The translations under genes and the position numbers were made by a program. This document shows positions 1 through 7,432 of a stretch of DNA of 16,435 nt, one piece after another. This DNA comes from Actinomycetales bacterium (GTDB lineage: Bacteria > Actinomycetota > Actinomycetes > Mycobacteriales > Mycobacteriaceae). The stretch is from positions 1 to 16,435 of the forward strand of contig DUTZ01000356.1 of the NCBI GenBank assembly GCA_012841845.1. The letters run 5' to 3'. How positions within the stretch are numbered: the stretch's first letter is position 1; every line of letters starts with the position of its first letter. The notes beneath the pieces were generated by a model. It saw only the letters and a program-made list of their open reading frames with translations. It was not told where the DNA came from and ran no database searches.

Positions 1-553
1 CGGACTCCGCGGGGGCCTCGGCGGCCTCGGCGGGCGCGTCGGGCGCGTCGGCGAGCGAGGTGTCGGACAGCTCGACGCCCGCGAGCCGGATCTGGACGGC
101 TGTGGTGTCGGTGCCGAGGTAGACGGGCTCGGTGCCGCCGGTGCCGGTGGTGGACTCGCCCTTGCCGTCGACCGACTCGGCCTCGTACCAGGGGCCCCAC
201 GAGCCGTCGGGGTTCTTGGCGCGCACGTCGGCGGCGGCCTCGGGGTGGTAGCCCTTCCACGTGACGCCGACCATGGAGAACGGCGTCTCGGAGGTGACCT
301 CCTTGACCGGCGCGGAGCCGCCGGCGATGTCGGCGTCGACCCCGGCGGCGTCGGGTGCCCCGGCGAGCGCGACCTCCTGCTCGCCCGTGGGCGCGGCGGA
401 GCCGGCGGTGGCCACGATGTCGTCGCCACGGTCGGAGAGCTGACCGGAGGCGGAGACCGCGAGGGGGGTGACGACGGAGGCCGAGACCGCCACCGCGAGG
501 GCGAGGGTCCGGCGTCGACCGCTGACAGTCAGGGGACGGCGGCGAGTCTTCAA
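1..553 (-). CDS. Secreted PGRP-type N-acetylmuramoyl-L-alanine amidase, N-terminal part (partial)
   Basis: This gene runs off the left edge, so only the first 184 codons are visible. I start it at a TTG (551-553 on the plus strand) because there is no in-frame ATG and a GGAG box lies 6 nt upstream; the TTG gives a twin-arginine-free basic start (MKTRRRPL) and a hydrophobic stretch ending in a small-residue region, which fits an export signal. From about residue 75 the protein reads PFSMVGVTW, then DVRAKNPDGSWGPW, then GTEPVYLG and VQIRLAG. This is the characteristic pre-domain of actinobacterial peptidoglycan-recognition amidases such as Rv3811, which lies near glf in M. tuberculosis. The catalytic amidase domain and any LGFP repeats would lie beyond the window. 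The assignment therefore rests on the pre-domain and the synteny, not on active-site residues. Confidence 0.7.
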   Translation of the reverse strand, partial: MKTRRRPLTVSGRRRTLALAVAVSASVVTPLAVSASGQLSDRGDDIVATAGSAAPTGEQEVALAGAPDAAGVDADIAGGSAPVKEVTSETPFSMVGVTWKGYHPEAAADVRAKNPDGSWGPWYEAESVDGKGESTTGTGGTEPVYLGTDTTAVQIRLAGVELSDTSLADAPDAPAEAAEAPAES

Positions 554-634
554 GGGCTTCTCCAGATCAGGTGTCTCTTTGCCCCGCCGGCCGTGAGCGC
601 GCGACAGGTGGGACTCATGTGACTAACGGGGTCA

Positions 635-662
635 ATGGTAGCCAAGAAACGCGTGAATCCAA
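635..662 (-). promoter_or_regulatory. Candidate promoter of the amidase gene
   Basis: Read on the minus strand, TTGGAT (657-662) and TACCAT (635-640) are separated by 16 nt. They resemble -35 and -10 boxes of the housekeeping sigma factor. Transcription would start near 628 and give a leader of about 75 nt before the TTG start codon. One ACGCGTG box falls inside the spacer. This is a pattern match only. Confidence 0.35.
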
Positions 663-699
663 GAGGTGAACGCGTGAATATTGAGATCACACGCGTGTG
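649..699. promoter_or_regulatory. Three ACGCGTG boxes at exact 21-bp spacing
   Basis: ACGCGTG occurs at 649-655, 670-676 and 691-697, so the starts are 21 bp apart both times, which is two helical turns. The first two are embedded in AACGCGTGAAT. The third forms the 12-bp perfect palindrome CACACGCGTGTG at 688-699. The stretch is clearly more AT-rich than its surroundings and lies between the divergent amidase and glf genes. The helical phasing suggests an operator for a protein that binds side by side on one face of the DNA. The regulator is unknown. Confidence 0.55.
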
Positions 700-889
700 G
701 TTTCGAATCGGCGTGCGACGACGAGGCACACAGCCGCCCGACCTGAGCAGCGGCGGGGCGCACCGGCACGCGTCCCCGGACGGGCCACCAGAAAATCCGT
801 GCAGGTCGGGGGTCCCCCGCCTCCGCCCGGCCGGGGCGGGCGTCCCCCTCGTCGTCGGCGTGCCCCGAGGGGCCCCCGCCGCCGCCCGA

Positions 890-895
890 TACCCT
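890..895 (+). promoter_or_regulatory. Possible glf -10 box
   Basis: TACCCT matches the actinobacterial TANNNT -10 pattern and would place the transcript start about 40 nt before the glf ATG. No good -35 lies 16-18 nt upstream, so the call is weak. Confidence 0.22.
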
Positions 896-927
896 GGTCG
901 GCGGACCACACGGACGGCAGGACCTAG

Positions 928-2145
<1,218 letters not shown>

Positions 2146-2152
2146 GCCCCCG

Positions 2153-2184
2153 CCCGCCTCCCCGCCTCCCCGCCTCCCCGCCTC
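2153..2184. repeat. Four tandem copies of octamer CCCGCCTC
   Basis: Four perfect head-to-tail copies of the 8-bp unit CCCGCCTC lie just after the glf stop codon. They run directly into the left arm of the palindromic element. Such a low-complexity tract is prone to replication slippage. Confidence 0.85.
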
Positions 2185-2185
2185 C

Positions 2186-2263
2186 CCGAAATCGGCGACT
2201 CCGCTGCTGGGTCGGCGACCCCTGTGAGGGCCGCGGATCCAGCAGCGGAGTCGCCGATTTCGG
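2186..2263. repeat. 78-bp palindromic dispersed element, copy 1
   Basis: A 26-bp perfect inverted repeat (arms 2185-2210 and 2239-2264) encloses a 28-nt centre. The inner region contains a second small hairpin, GGGTCG-G-CGACCC. A second copy of the same length is at 6444-6521 in opposite orientation, differing at about 9 of 78 positions in a hand alignment. The element sits between two convergent genes (glf and the two-TM protein), so it can act as a terminator for both strands. Its recurrence suggests a REP- or MITE-like family. No U-tract follows either arm. Confidence 0.85.
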
Positions 2264-2310
2264 GCGGGTCGGGCGGGTCGGCTGGGTGGGGCGGGTGAGT
2301 GAGGGGCGGG

Positions 2311-3579
2311 TCAGGTGGTCAGGGCGCGGACGCGCGCCTCGCGTTGTGCGGAGTGCACGAGCGTGGGCTTGGCCTCCCCCAGGTGGACGAGCACCGGGGT
2401 GACCGACGTCCAGAAGCGGCTGAGCGAGCTGAGGCCGGCGCTCTCGGCCCGGGCCTGGGCGCGCTCGGCCCGCGAGTCGCCCTCGACCGTCGGGTGCAGC
2501 CCCGAGGGCTTGCCGGCGATCCGGTCGTCCTTGCGCTCGGAGATGACGTAGCCGAGAGCGAACGCCACCGTGCGCGGCATCGAGCCGGTGAGTAGGACGT
2601 CGGCCTCCGGGTACTCGTCGAGCACGTGCTCGATCACCCCGGACAACTCCACGAGCAGATCCGCGAAGGCGCCGGCGTCGATCCGCGTACCGCTGGCCCC
2701 CGGGATCCACCGCGCGGTGGGCAGCGGCCAGGGGCGCAGGTGCGCGTCCTGGCCTTCGCCGGTCACGGGGCCGGCGACCACCACCACGTCACACTCCGCC
2801 CGCAGCGGCTGGCCGGCGTCGACGTCGGCCACGGGGCCGTCGGCGTCCAGCTGCAGGGAGAGCCACACCCGGCGCACGAGGGCGCGGTCCGCGGGTTCGC
2901 CGCCGAGGGTGATCATCGTGATGTCGGGTTCCGGGTGCTCGCGATGCGCGGTCCAGGTGCGGTCGGTCCACTCGTCGTAGCCGTCGTCGAAGTAGACGGT
3001 CCGTACGCCGGTGTCGCCACCGGGCAGGCGCCGCGTCCGCGCCTCGGCGGGCAGTTCGGCGAGGTGCGTGCGCTGACGCAGGAGCGCGTCGTAGCCCACG
3101 GCGAGGGCGGCGGGGAACGCGAGGTTGGGGGCCAGGAGGTAGCCGGTGGCGGCGTCGTCGTCGTTCATCGCCCGCTCGAGCTCGTCGGACACGTACCGGG
3201 CCTCACGGCGCAGGTCCACCACGTCCGAGTCGGTGCCGAACCAGCCGGTGGCGGTGCGGAAGTCGAGGCTGCGGGCCTGCGCCACGTCCACGGCCGCCCG
3301 CGTGTGGTCGGCACTCTCCGCGGGGAGTAGACGCAGGTAGTACAGGGTGCCGTTGCGGGCGATCAGCCAGGCCCGGACCGCCATCGCCGCGACGAGCAAC
3401 GCCAGCGAGCCGAGGAACCACCACAGCCGGGCCGGCGACGTGCAGGACTCGGACCACAGGTCGACCAACGAACCGACGTCACAGGTGGCGTCGGCGGTGA
3501 TGACGTCGTCGGCCACCAGTCCGCCGAACGCGGTCGTCAACGCCACGGAGATGGCGATGAGCGTCTCGAGGATGAACAT
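2311..3579 (-). CDS. Two-TM protein of unknown function, paralog B (possible SAVED-like C-terminus)
   Basis: I do not recognise this family with confidence. The 422-residue product has two membrane segments (about residues 5-23 and 53-75) joined by a short loop with two cysteines (33 and 46), then a large, probably cytoplasmic, domain. Conserved blocks shared with its neighbour include GTLYYLRLLPAESAD, SLDFR-ATGWFGT, NDDD-ATGY-LAPNLAFPAAL and RTVYFDDG. The stretch ADVLLTGSMPRTVAFALGYVI (327-346 core) loosely recalls the helix-and-glycine region of SAVED domains, which sense cyclic nucleotides in CBASS effectors; this is a weak eye-based likeness. ATG 3579 is fixed by an in-frame TAA two codons upstream and by alignment to the paralog. 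There is no usable Shine-Dalgarno, and a TAGCCT box lies 5 nt before the ATG, so it may be leaderless. Confidence 0.85.
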   Translation of the reverse strand: MFILETLIAISVALTTAFGGLVADDVITADATCDVGSLVDLWSESCTSPARLWWFLGSLALLVAAMAVRAWLIARNGTLYYLRLLPAESADHTRAAVDVAQARSLDFRTATGWFGTDSDVVDLRREARYVSDELERAMNDDDAATGYLLAPNLAFPAALAVGYDALLRQRTHLAELPAEARTRRLPGGDTGVRTVYFDDGYDEWTDRTWTAHREHPEPDITMITLGGEPADRALVRRVWLSLQLDADGPVADVDAGQPLRAECDVVVVAGPVTGEGQDAHLRPWPLPTARWIPGASGTRIDAGAFADLLVELSGVIEHVLDEYPEADVLLTGSMPRTVAFALGYVISERKDDRIAGKPSGLHPTVEGDSRAERAQARAESAGLSSLSRFWTSVTPVLVHLGEAKPTLVHSAQREARVRALTT

Positions 3580-3584
3580 TCCTT

Positions 3585-3590
3585 AGGCTA
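3585..3590 (-). promoter_or_regulatory. Candidate -10 box for leaderless transcription of paralog B
   Basis: TAGCCT on the minus strand ends 5 nt before the ATG at 3579, which puts the expected transcript start at or next to the start codon. A CTGACC hexamer 16 nt further upstream, overlapping the stop codon of paralog A, could be the -35. AAGGA is present but abuts the ATG, too close to serve as a ribosome binding site. Confidence 0.4.
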
Positions 3591-3608
3591 ACCCCGGGAC
3601 GGTCCAGG

Positions 3609-4895
3609 TCAGAGCATTCGGTGATCCCGGACCGCCGCGGCGTCCTGGGCGGGGTGCGCGAGCGTCGCCTTGGCCTCGCCGAGGTGGACGAGCACCGGAG
3701 TGACCGAGTCCCAGAAGCGGCTCAGCGAGCTCAGCCCCTCGTTCTCGGCCAAAGCCTGGGCGCGCTCGGCGCGGGTGTCGTCCGAGCGCGTGGGGTGCAG
3801 GGCAGCGCGCTTGCCCTCGATCCGGTCGTCCTTGCGCTGGGCGATCACGTAGCCCAGCGCGAACGCCACCGTCCGCGGCATCCGCCCGGTGAGCAGCACC
3901 TCGGCCTCGGGGTAGTCGTCGAGCACCTGCTCCACCACGCCCGAGAGCTCCTCGACGAGCCTCGCGAACGCCCGCGGGTCCACGCGCCGCCCGCTCGCGC
4001 CGGGCACCCAGCGCCCGGCCGGCAGCGTCCACGGGACGAGGGTGGCCCCCTCGTCGTCGTCGCCGTTCGCGGTGGGGCCGGCGATCACGACCACCTCGCA
4101 CGACTCACGCAGGGGGTGACCCGCGTCGATCTCCGCGACCGGCCCGCCGCCCTCGAGCTGCAGCGAGAGCCATACGCGCCGGACGGCCGCCCGGTCCGGG
4201 GCCCCGGCGCCGAGCGTGTGCAGGGCGAGCTGGGTGTCGGTCAGCACGCGGCGCGACCGCCAGCGGCGCTCGGACCAGGTGTCGTCGCCGTCGTCGAAGT
4301 ACACCGTCCGCACGCCCGTGTCGCCGCCGGGCAGGCGCCGCTTCCGCGCCTCGGCGGGGAGCTCCGCGAGGTGCGTGCGCTCGCGCAGCAGCACGTCGTA
4401 GCCCACCGCGAGAGCGGCCGGGAACGCGAGGTTGGGCGCCAGGACGTAGCCGGTGGCGTCGTCGTCGTCGTTCATCGCCCGCTCCAACTCGCCGGACACC
4501 TCACCCACCTCGCGCCGCAGGTCCACCACCTCGCCCCGGGTGCCGAACCAGCCGGTCGCCGAGCGGAAGTCCAGGCTGCGCGCGTTGGCCACGTCCACCG
4601 CGGCGCGGGTGCGGTCGGCGCTCTCCGCGGGCAGCAGCCGCAGGTAGTAGAGGGTGCCGTTGTGGGCGATGAGCCACGCGCGCAGCGCCATGGCCAGCAC
4701 GAGCACCGCCAGCGTGCCGAGGAACCACCACAGGCGCGACGGCGACGTGCAGTTCTCCGACCACAGGTCGGGCACGGCCGAGACGGTGCACTCGGCGTCG
4801 CGGGAGATCACGTCCTCAGCGACGAGCCCGCCGAAGGCCGTGGTCAGGGCGACGGTGATGGCGATGAGCGTTTCCAGCACGAACACCCGGACCAC
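3609..4895 (-). CDS. Two-TM protein of unknown function, paralog A (possible SAVED-like C-terminus)
   Basis: This 428-residue protein is a close paralog of the next gene downstream on the same strand; well over half the residues are identical along the whole length, so the pair arose by tandem duplication. It has the same plan: membrane segments at about 8-26 and 56-78, loop cysteines 36 and 49, and a large soluble domain ending in SSLSRFW-SVTPVLVHLGEAK. The most divergent parts are residues 211-232 and the last 20. I start it at GTG 4895, which has GGAG 8 nt upstream; a second GTG at 4886 would give the same N-terminus as paralog B and cannot be excluded. Only 29 bp separate the two paralogs. 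No cyclase, protease or nuclease gene adjoins them, so a defence role is speculation. Confidence 0.83.
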   Translation of the reverse strand: MVRVFVLETLIAITVALTTAFGGLVAEDVISRDAECTVSAVPDLWSENCTSPSRLWWFLGTLAVLVLAMALRAWLIAHNGTLYYLRLLPAESADRTRAAVDVANARSLDFRSATGWFGTRGEVVDLRREVGEVSGELERAMNDDDDATGYVLAPNLAFPAALAVGYDVLLRERTHLAELPAEARKRRLPGGDTGVRTVYFDDGDDTWSERRWRSRRVLTDTQLALHTLGAGAPDRAAVRRVWLSLQLEGGGPVAEIDAGHPLRESCEVVVIAGPTANGDDDEGATLVPWTLPAGRWVPGASGRRVDPRAFARLVEELSGVVEQVLDDYPEAEVLLTGRMPRTVAFALGYVIAQRKDDRIEGKRAALHPTRSDDTRAERAQALAENEGLSSLSRFWDSVTPVLVHLGEAKATLAHPAQDAAAVRDHRML

Positions 4896-4953
4896 GGTAA
4901 CGGCTCCGGTCGGGTCGGGCGCCGAGAGGCTGTCGCGGGCGGAGCGCCGCAGC

Positions 4954-4959
4954 TACTCT
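4954..4959 (+). promoter_or_regulatory. Candidate -10 box for leaderless transcription of the TPM-like gene
   Basis: TACTCT (TANNNT) is followed by 6 nt and then the ATG at 4966, so transcription would begin on the start codon. The only Shine-Dalgarno-like string, GAGG, ends 2 nt before the ATG, which is too close for normal initiation. A weak -35 (TGTCGC, 4931-4936) lies 17 nt upstream. Confidence 0.45.
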
Positions 4960-4965
4960 GAGGAC

Positions 4966-6423
4966 ATGACCCGGCCCGTGCCCCGCGTCCTGTTCCGACT
5001 CCTCGTGGCGCTCGCGGGTGCCGCGGCGCTGCTGACGATGATCGCGTGGTCGCCCGGCTCCGTCGCGCACGCCCAGGCGCCGGCCGAGGCCCCCGCACCG
5101 ACCGCCGACGAGCCGGAGCAGGCTGTGGAGGTGGAGATCACCGACCGGGCCGACGTCCTCTCATCCGGCGACGAGGACCTCCTGCGCACCGAGGCCGGGC
5201 GGATCGCGTTCCCGCCCCAGGTCCGCCGCGTGGTGTTCCTGACCTTCGACGACGGCGGCGAGAACCTCAACGACACCACCGAGCGTTTCGCGCAGTCCGA
5301 CCGGCCCGACCTCGTCGCCGAGGACCGCGAGAAGTGGGCGCCGGGCGCGCTGCTCGTGGTCAACGACCCGGAGTCCCGCGACGTGGGGATCTACTGCGGC
5401 GACGACGTGTGCGCGGCGCTCGACCTCTTCGAGGGCCGCCACCTCGACGGCTCGCTGGAGGCGATGAAGGACCCGATGCGCCGCGGGAACCACGCGGTGG
5501 GTCTGCTCTCGGGCGCGCAGGCGGCGGCCGATCCCACCGTGCTCGCGCCGGAGCCGGAGGGCGCGCCGGGCTGGTTGCCGTGGGCGCTCGGCGGCGCGGG
5601 CGTGGTGGGCGTGGGCGCGATCGGCGCGGGTGTCGCCGCGAACCGGAAGAAGAAGGCGGCGACGGCGAGGGAGCGCTACGACCGGGTGTCCCGCGAATAC
5701 GGGCGGGTCGCCGGGGAACTCGACGGGCTGGACATCCGCGCCAACTCGCTCACCTCCCCGCTGGCCGACGACGAGCTGCGTTCCCAGTGGCGCGACGTCC
5801 GCGACCGCTTCCTCGCCCTGGACACCGTCATGGGCCGTATCGGTGACCTGCGGCCGGACTCGCCGGACTCCGAGTTCCGCGCCCACGCCGCCGACATCGA
5901 CACCGCGCACGAGACGGTGGACCAGATGGAGACGGCCGAGAAGAACATTGACGAGTTGTTCCGCATGGAGCAGGGCGACGCCGACGCGCGCCGCCGCCAG
6001 CTCGGCGAGCTGCACGAGGACATGCTCGCCGCGGCCCTGGGCACGAAGGACTCCCGGCTCGCGGCCGAGGCCCGGGCGCTGGACGCGCGGGGCGACGAGC
6101 TCGCGCGCGACACCGCCGCGCCGGACTTCATGGACCGCTACGCGAGGCTGGTGGTGGACTACCGGATCGTCGTGGAGGCCATCCGCGCCGCCGAGATGTC
6201 CGACGTCGAGGTGGCCGACGACGCCGGCGACCGCCGCCCGCCCCGCCTGTACGACCGCGACTGGCGGGTCGGCTACGGCTACCAGGGCTTCGTGCCCTAC
6301 TACGTGGTCTCGAGCTGGCACGCCCACGACGTGCAGGCCGCCCAGGCGGCGGCGTCGAGCGCGACCAACACCAGCTACTCAAACGCGTCGTTCTCCGGCG
6401 GCGGCGGGTCGAGCGGCTACTGA
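4966..6423 (+). CDS. TPM/DUF5129-like membrane protein with Gly-rich tail
   Basis: The 485-residue product has a Sec signal peptide (hydrophobic residues 12-28, likely cut after AHA at 36). An extracytoplasmic domain at about 50-195 begins EITDRADVLSSGDEDLL and resembles TPM-fold domains; it carries Cys144 and Cys149. A membrane segment follows at 203-225, then KKK, a long helical, coiled-coil-like cytoplasmic region at about 230-410, and a tail ending SFSGGGGSSGY. Gly/Ser tails of this kind are common in TPM-domain proteins. I believe it belongs to the DUF5129 group of Mycobacteriales, whose role is unknown; TPM proteins elsewhere are linked to photosystem repair or acid phosphatase activity, which should not be transferred here. 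The ATG at 4966 is chosen because the signal peptide begins there. It diverges from paralog A across 70 bp. Confidence 0.85.
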   Translation: MTRPVPRVLFRLLVALAGAAALLTMIAWSPGSVAHAQAPAEAPAPTADEPEQAVEVEITDRADVLSSGDEDLLRTEAGRIAFPPQVRRVVFLTFDDGGENLNDTTERFAQSDRPDLVAEDREKWAPGALLVVNDPESRDVGIYCGDDVCAALDLFEGRHLDGSLEAMKDPMRRGNHAVGLLSGAQAAADPTVLAPEPEGAPGWLPWALGGAGVVGVGAIGAGVAANRKKKAATARERYDRVSREYGRVAGELDGLDIRANSLTSPLADDELRSQWRDVRDRFLALDTVMGRIGDLRPDSPDSEFRAHAADIDTAHETVDQMETAEKNIDELFRMEQGDADARRRQLGELHEDMLAAALGTKDSRLAAEARALDARGDELARDTAAPDFMDRYARLVVDYRIVVEAIRAAEMSDVEVADDAGDRRPPRLYDRDWRVGYGYQGFVPYYVVSSWHAHDVQAAQAAASSATNTSYSNASFSGGGGSSGY

Positions 6424-6443
6424 GCCCCTCCCGCCCGCCCGCA

Positions 6444-6521
6444 CCGAAATCGGCGACTCCGTTGCCGGGTCGGCGACCCTCACAGGGGCCGCCGATCCCA
6501 CAGCGGAGTCGCCGATTTCGG
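6444..6521. repeat. 78-bp palindromic dispersed element, copy 2 (inverted relative to copy 1)
   Basis: Arms 6444-6464 and 6501-6521 pair over 21 bp with one T-G mismatch. The centre contains CCCTCACAGGGG, which is the exact reverse complement of the centre of copy 1 (CCCCTGTGAGGG), so the two copies lie in opposite orientation. Like copy 1 it fills the junction of two convergent genes, here the TPM-like gene and the cyclophilin, and probably terminates both. A G-rich tract follows it. Confidence 0.85.
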
Positions 6522-6543
6522 GGGGTGGGGGGTGGCGGGGAGG

Positions 6544-7302
6544 TCAGCCCTCGACGATCTCGACCCGCTCGATGACGTGCGTGGTGCGCGGCGTGCCCTG
6601 GGGGCTGCCGTCGTCCTCGATCGCCGTGACGGCCTCCATGCCCTCGGTGACGGTGCCGAAGAGGCTGTACTGCGGGGGCAGCGAGACGCCGGCGTCGCCG
6701 GTGACGATGAAGAACTGCGAGCCGTTGGTGTCGGGGCCGGCGTTGGCCATGGCCATGGAGCCGACCTCGTACGCGCCGTCCTCGGGGAGCTCGTCGGCGA
6801 ACTCGTAGCCCGGGCCGCCGGCGCCGGTGCCCTGGGGGTCGCCGCCCTGGATCATGAAGCCGGGGATGACGCGGTGGAACGAGATGCCGTCGTAGTACTT
6901 GTTGCGGGCCAGGAAGACGAAGTTGTTGACGGTCTCGGGCGCGGCGTCCTCGAGCAGGTCCACGGTGACGACGCCGGCGTCGGTGGTGATGCGGGCCGTG
7001 TAGTCCACGCCCGGCTCGAGGCACATCGGCGGGGCCTCGGCGAAGACGGTGGCGCGCTCGGTCCTGCCCTCGACCGGCGGACACTCGAGGGAACCCTCGA
7101 CGGCCTCGGCGGTCGTCGGCGTGGCGGCCTCGTCCGCCGCGGTCGCCCCGTCCGCCGCGGTGGTCCCGGTGGCGGCCTGACCCGACTCGTCGGTGGAGTC
7201 GTCGGCGCCGCAGCCTGCCAGGGCCAGCGGGACGGCGAGGGCGAGCACCCCGAGGGTCGAGCGGAGGGTGGGGCGACGGAGGGCGGAGCCGGTGGTGGTC
7301 AT
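6544..7302 (-). CDS. Lipoprotein peptidyl-prolyl cis-trans isomerase (cyclophilin)
   Basis: The enzyme isomerises peptide bonds before proline and probably helps fold exported proteins outside the membrane. I start it at ATG 7302, which gives a short basic N-terminus, a hydrophobic segment and the lipobox LALAGC with lipid-attachment Cys31; the longer open frame upstream adds only arginine-rich sequence. An Ala/Thr/Glu-rich linker covers about 35-68. The cyclophilin domain spans about 103-252 and shows SFHRVIPGFMIQGGD with catalytic Arg144, then MANAGPDTNGSQFFI, and the YSLFGTVTEGM block. The 252-residue length and architecture match mycobacterial PpiB-like proteins. It diverges from glfT2. 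There is no Shine-Dalgarno, and TACGCT lies 6 nt before the ATG, so it may be leaderless. It is not part of this cluster in M. tuberculosis. Confidence 0.93.
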   Translation of the reverse strand: MTTTGSALRRPTLRSTLGVLALAVPLALAGCGADDSTDESGQAATGTTAADGATAADEAATPTTAEAVEGSLECPPVEGRTERATVFAEAPPMCLEPGVDYTARITTDAGVVTVDLLEDAAPETVNNFVFLARNKYYDGISFHRVIPGFMIQGGDPQGTGAGGPGYEFADELPEDGAYEVGSMAMANAGPDTNGSQFFIVTGDAGVSLPPQYSLFGTVTEGMEAVTAIEDDGSPQGTPRTTHVIERVEIVEG

Positions 7303-7308
7303 GGCATG

Positions 7309-7314
7309 AGCGTA
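7309..7314 (-). promoter_or_regulatory. Candidate -10 box for leaderless cyclophilin transcript
   Basis: TACGCT on the minus strand is followed by 6 nt and then the ATG at 7302. This is the same geometry as at the TPM-like gene. No Shine-Dalgarno is seen upstream of the ATG. A -35 is not evident. Confidence 0.4.
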
Positions 7315-7359
7315 GGTGGGCCCCCGGCCCCGCGTGGTGATCAGGGGTGTCCCGACCCG

Positions 7360-7378
7360 CCGGGTACGATCGACCCGG
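7360..7378 (+). promoter_or_regulatory. Candidate glfT2 operon promoter within an inverted repeat
   Basis: TACGAT (7365-7370) fits a TANNNT -10 box and would start the glfT2 transcript near 7377, leaving a leader of about 55 nt. It overlaps the inverted repeat CCGGGT-N7-ACCCGG (7360-7365 and 7373-7378), which could be an operator or a small hairpin. The -35 is unclear. Confidence 0.35.
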
Positions 7379-7432
7379 CTTTCGACATGCACCGAGGGCG
7401 GCGCGGGCCGCCGGGAACGGGGACTCATCCAT

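Noticed and set aside
681..699. CRP/GlxR-type TGTGA-N6-TCACA site
   Set aside because: Half-site-like strings are present, but the spacing is not N6. The 21-bp ACGCGTG array explains the region better.
2186..2263. CRISPR repeat or insertion-sequence end
   Set aside because: Only two copies occur, 4.2 kb apart and inverted, with no spacers, transposase or cas genes.
2311..4895. A complete CBASS defence operon
   Set aside because: Only a weak SAVED-like resemblance is seen. No CD-NTase, E1/E2, JAB or nuclease gene lies in the window, so no defence system is claimed.
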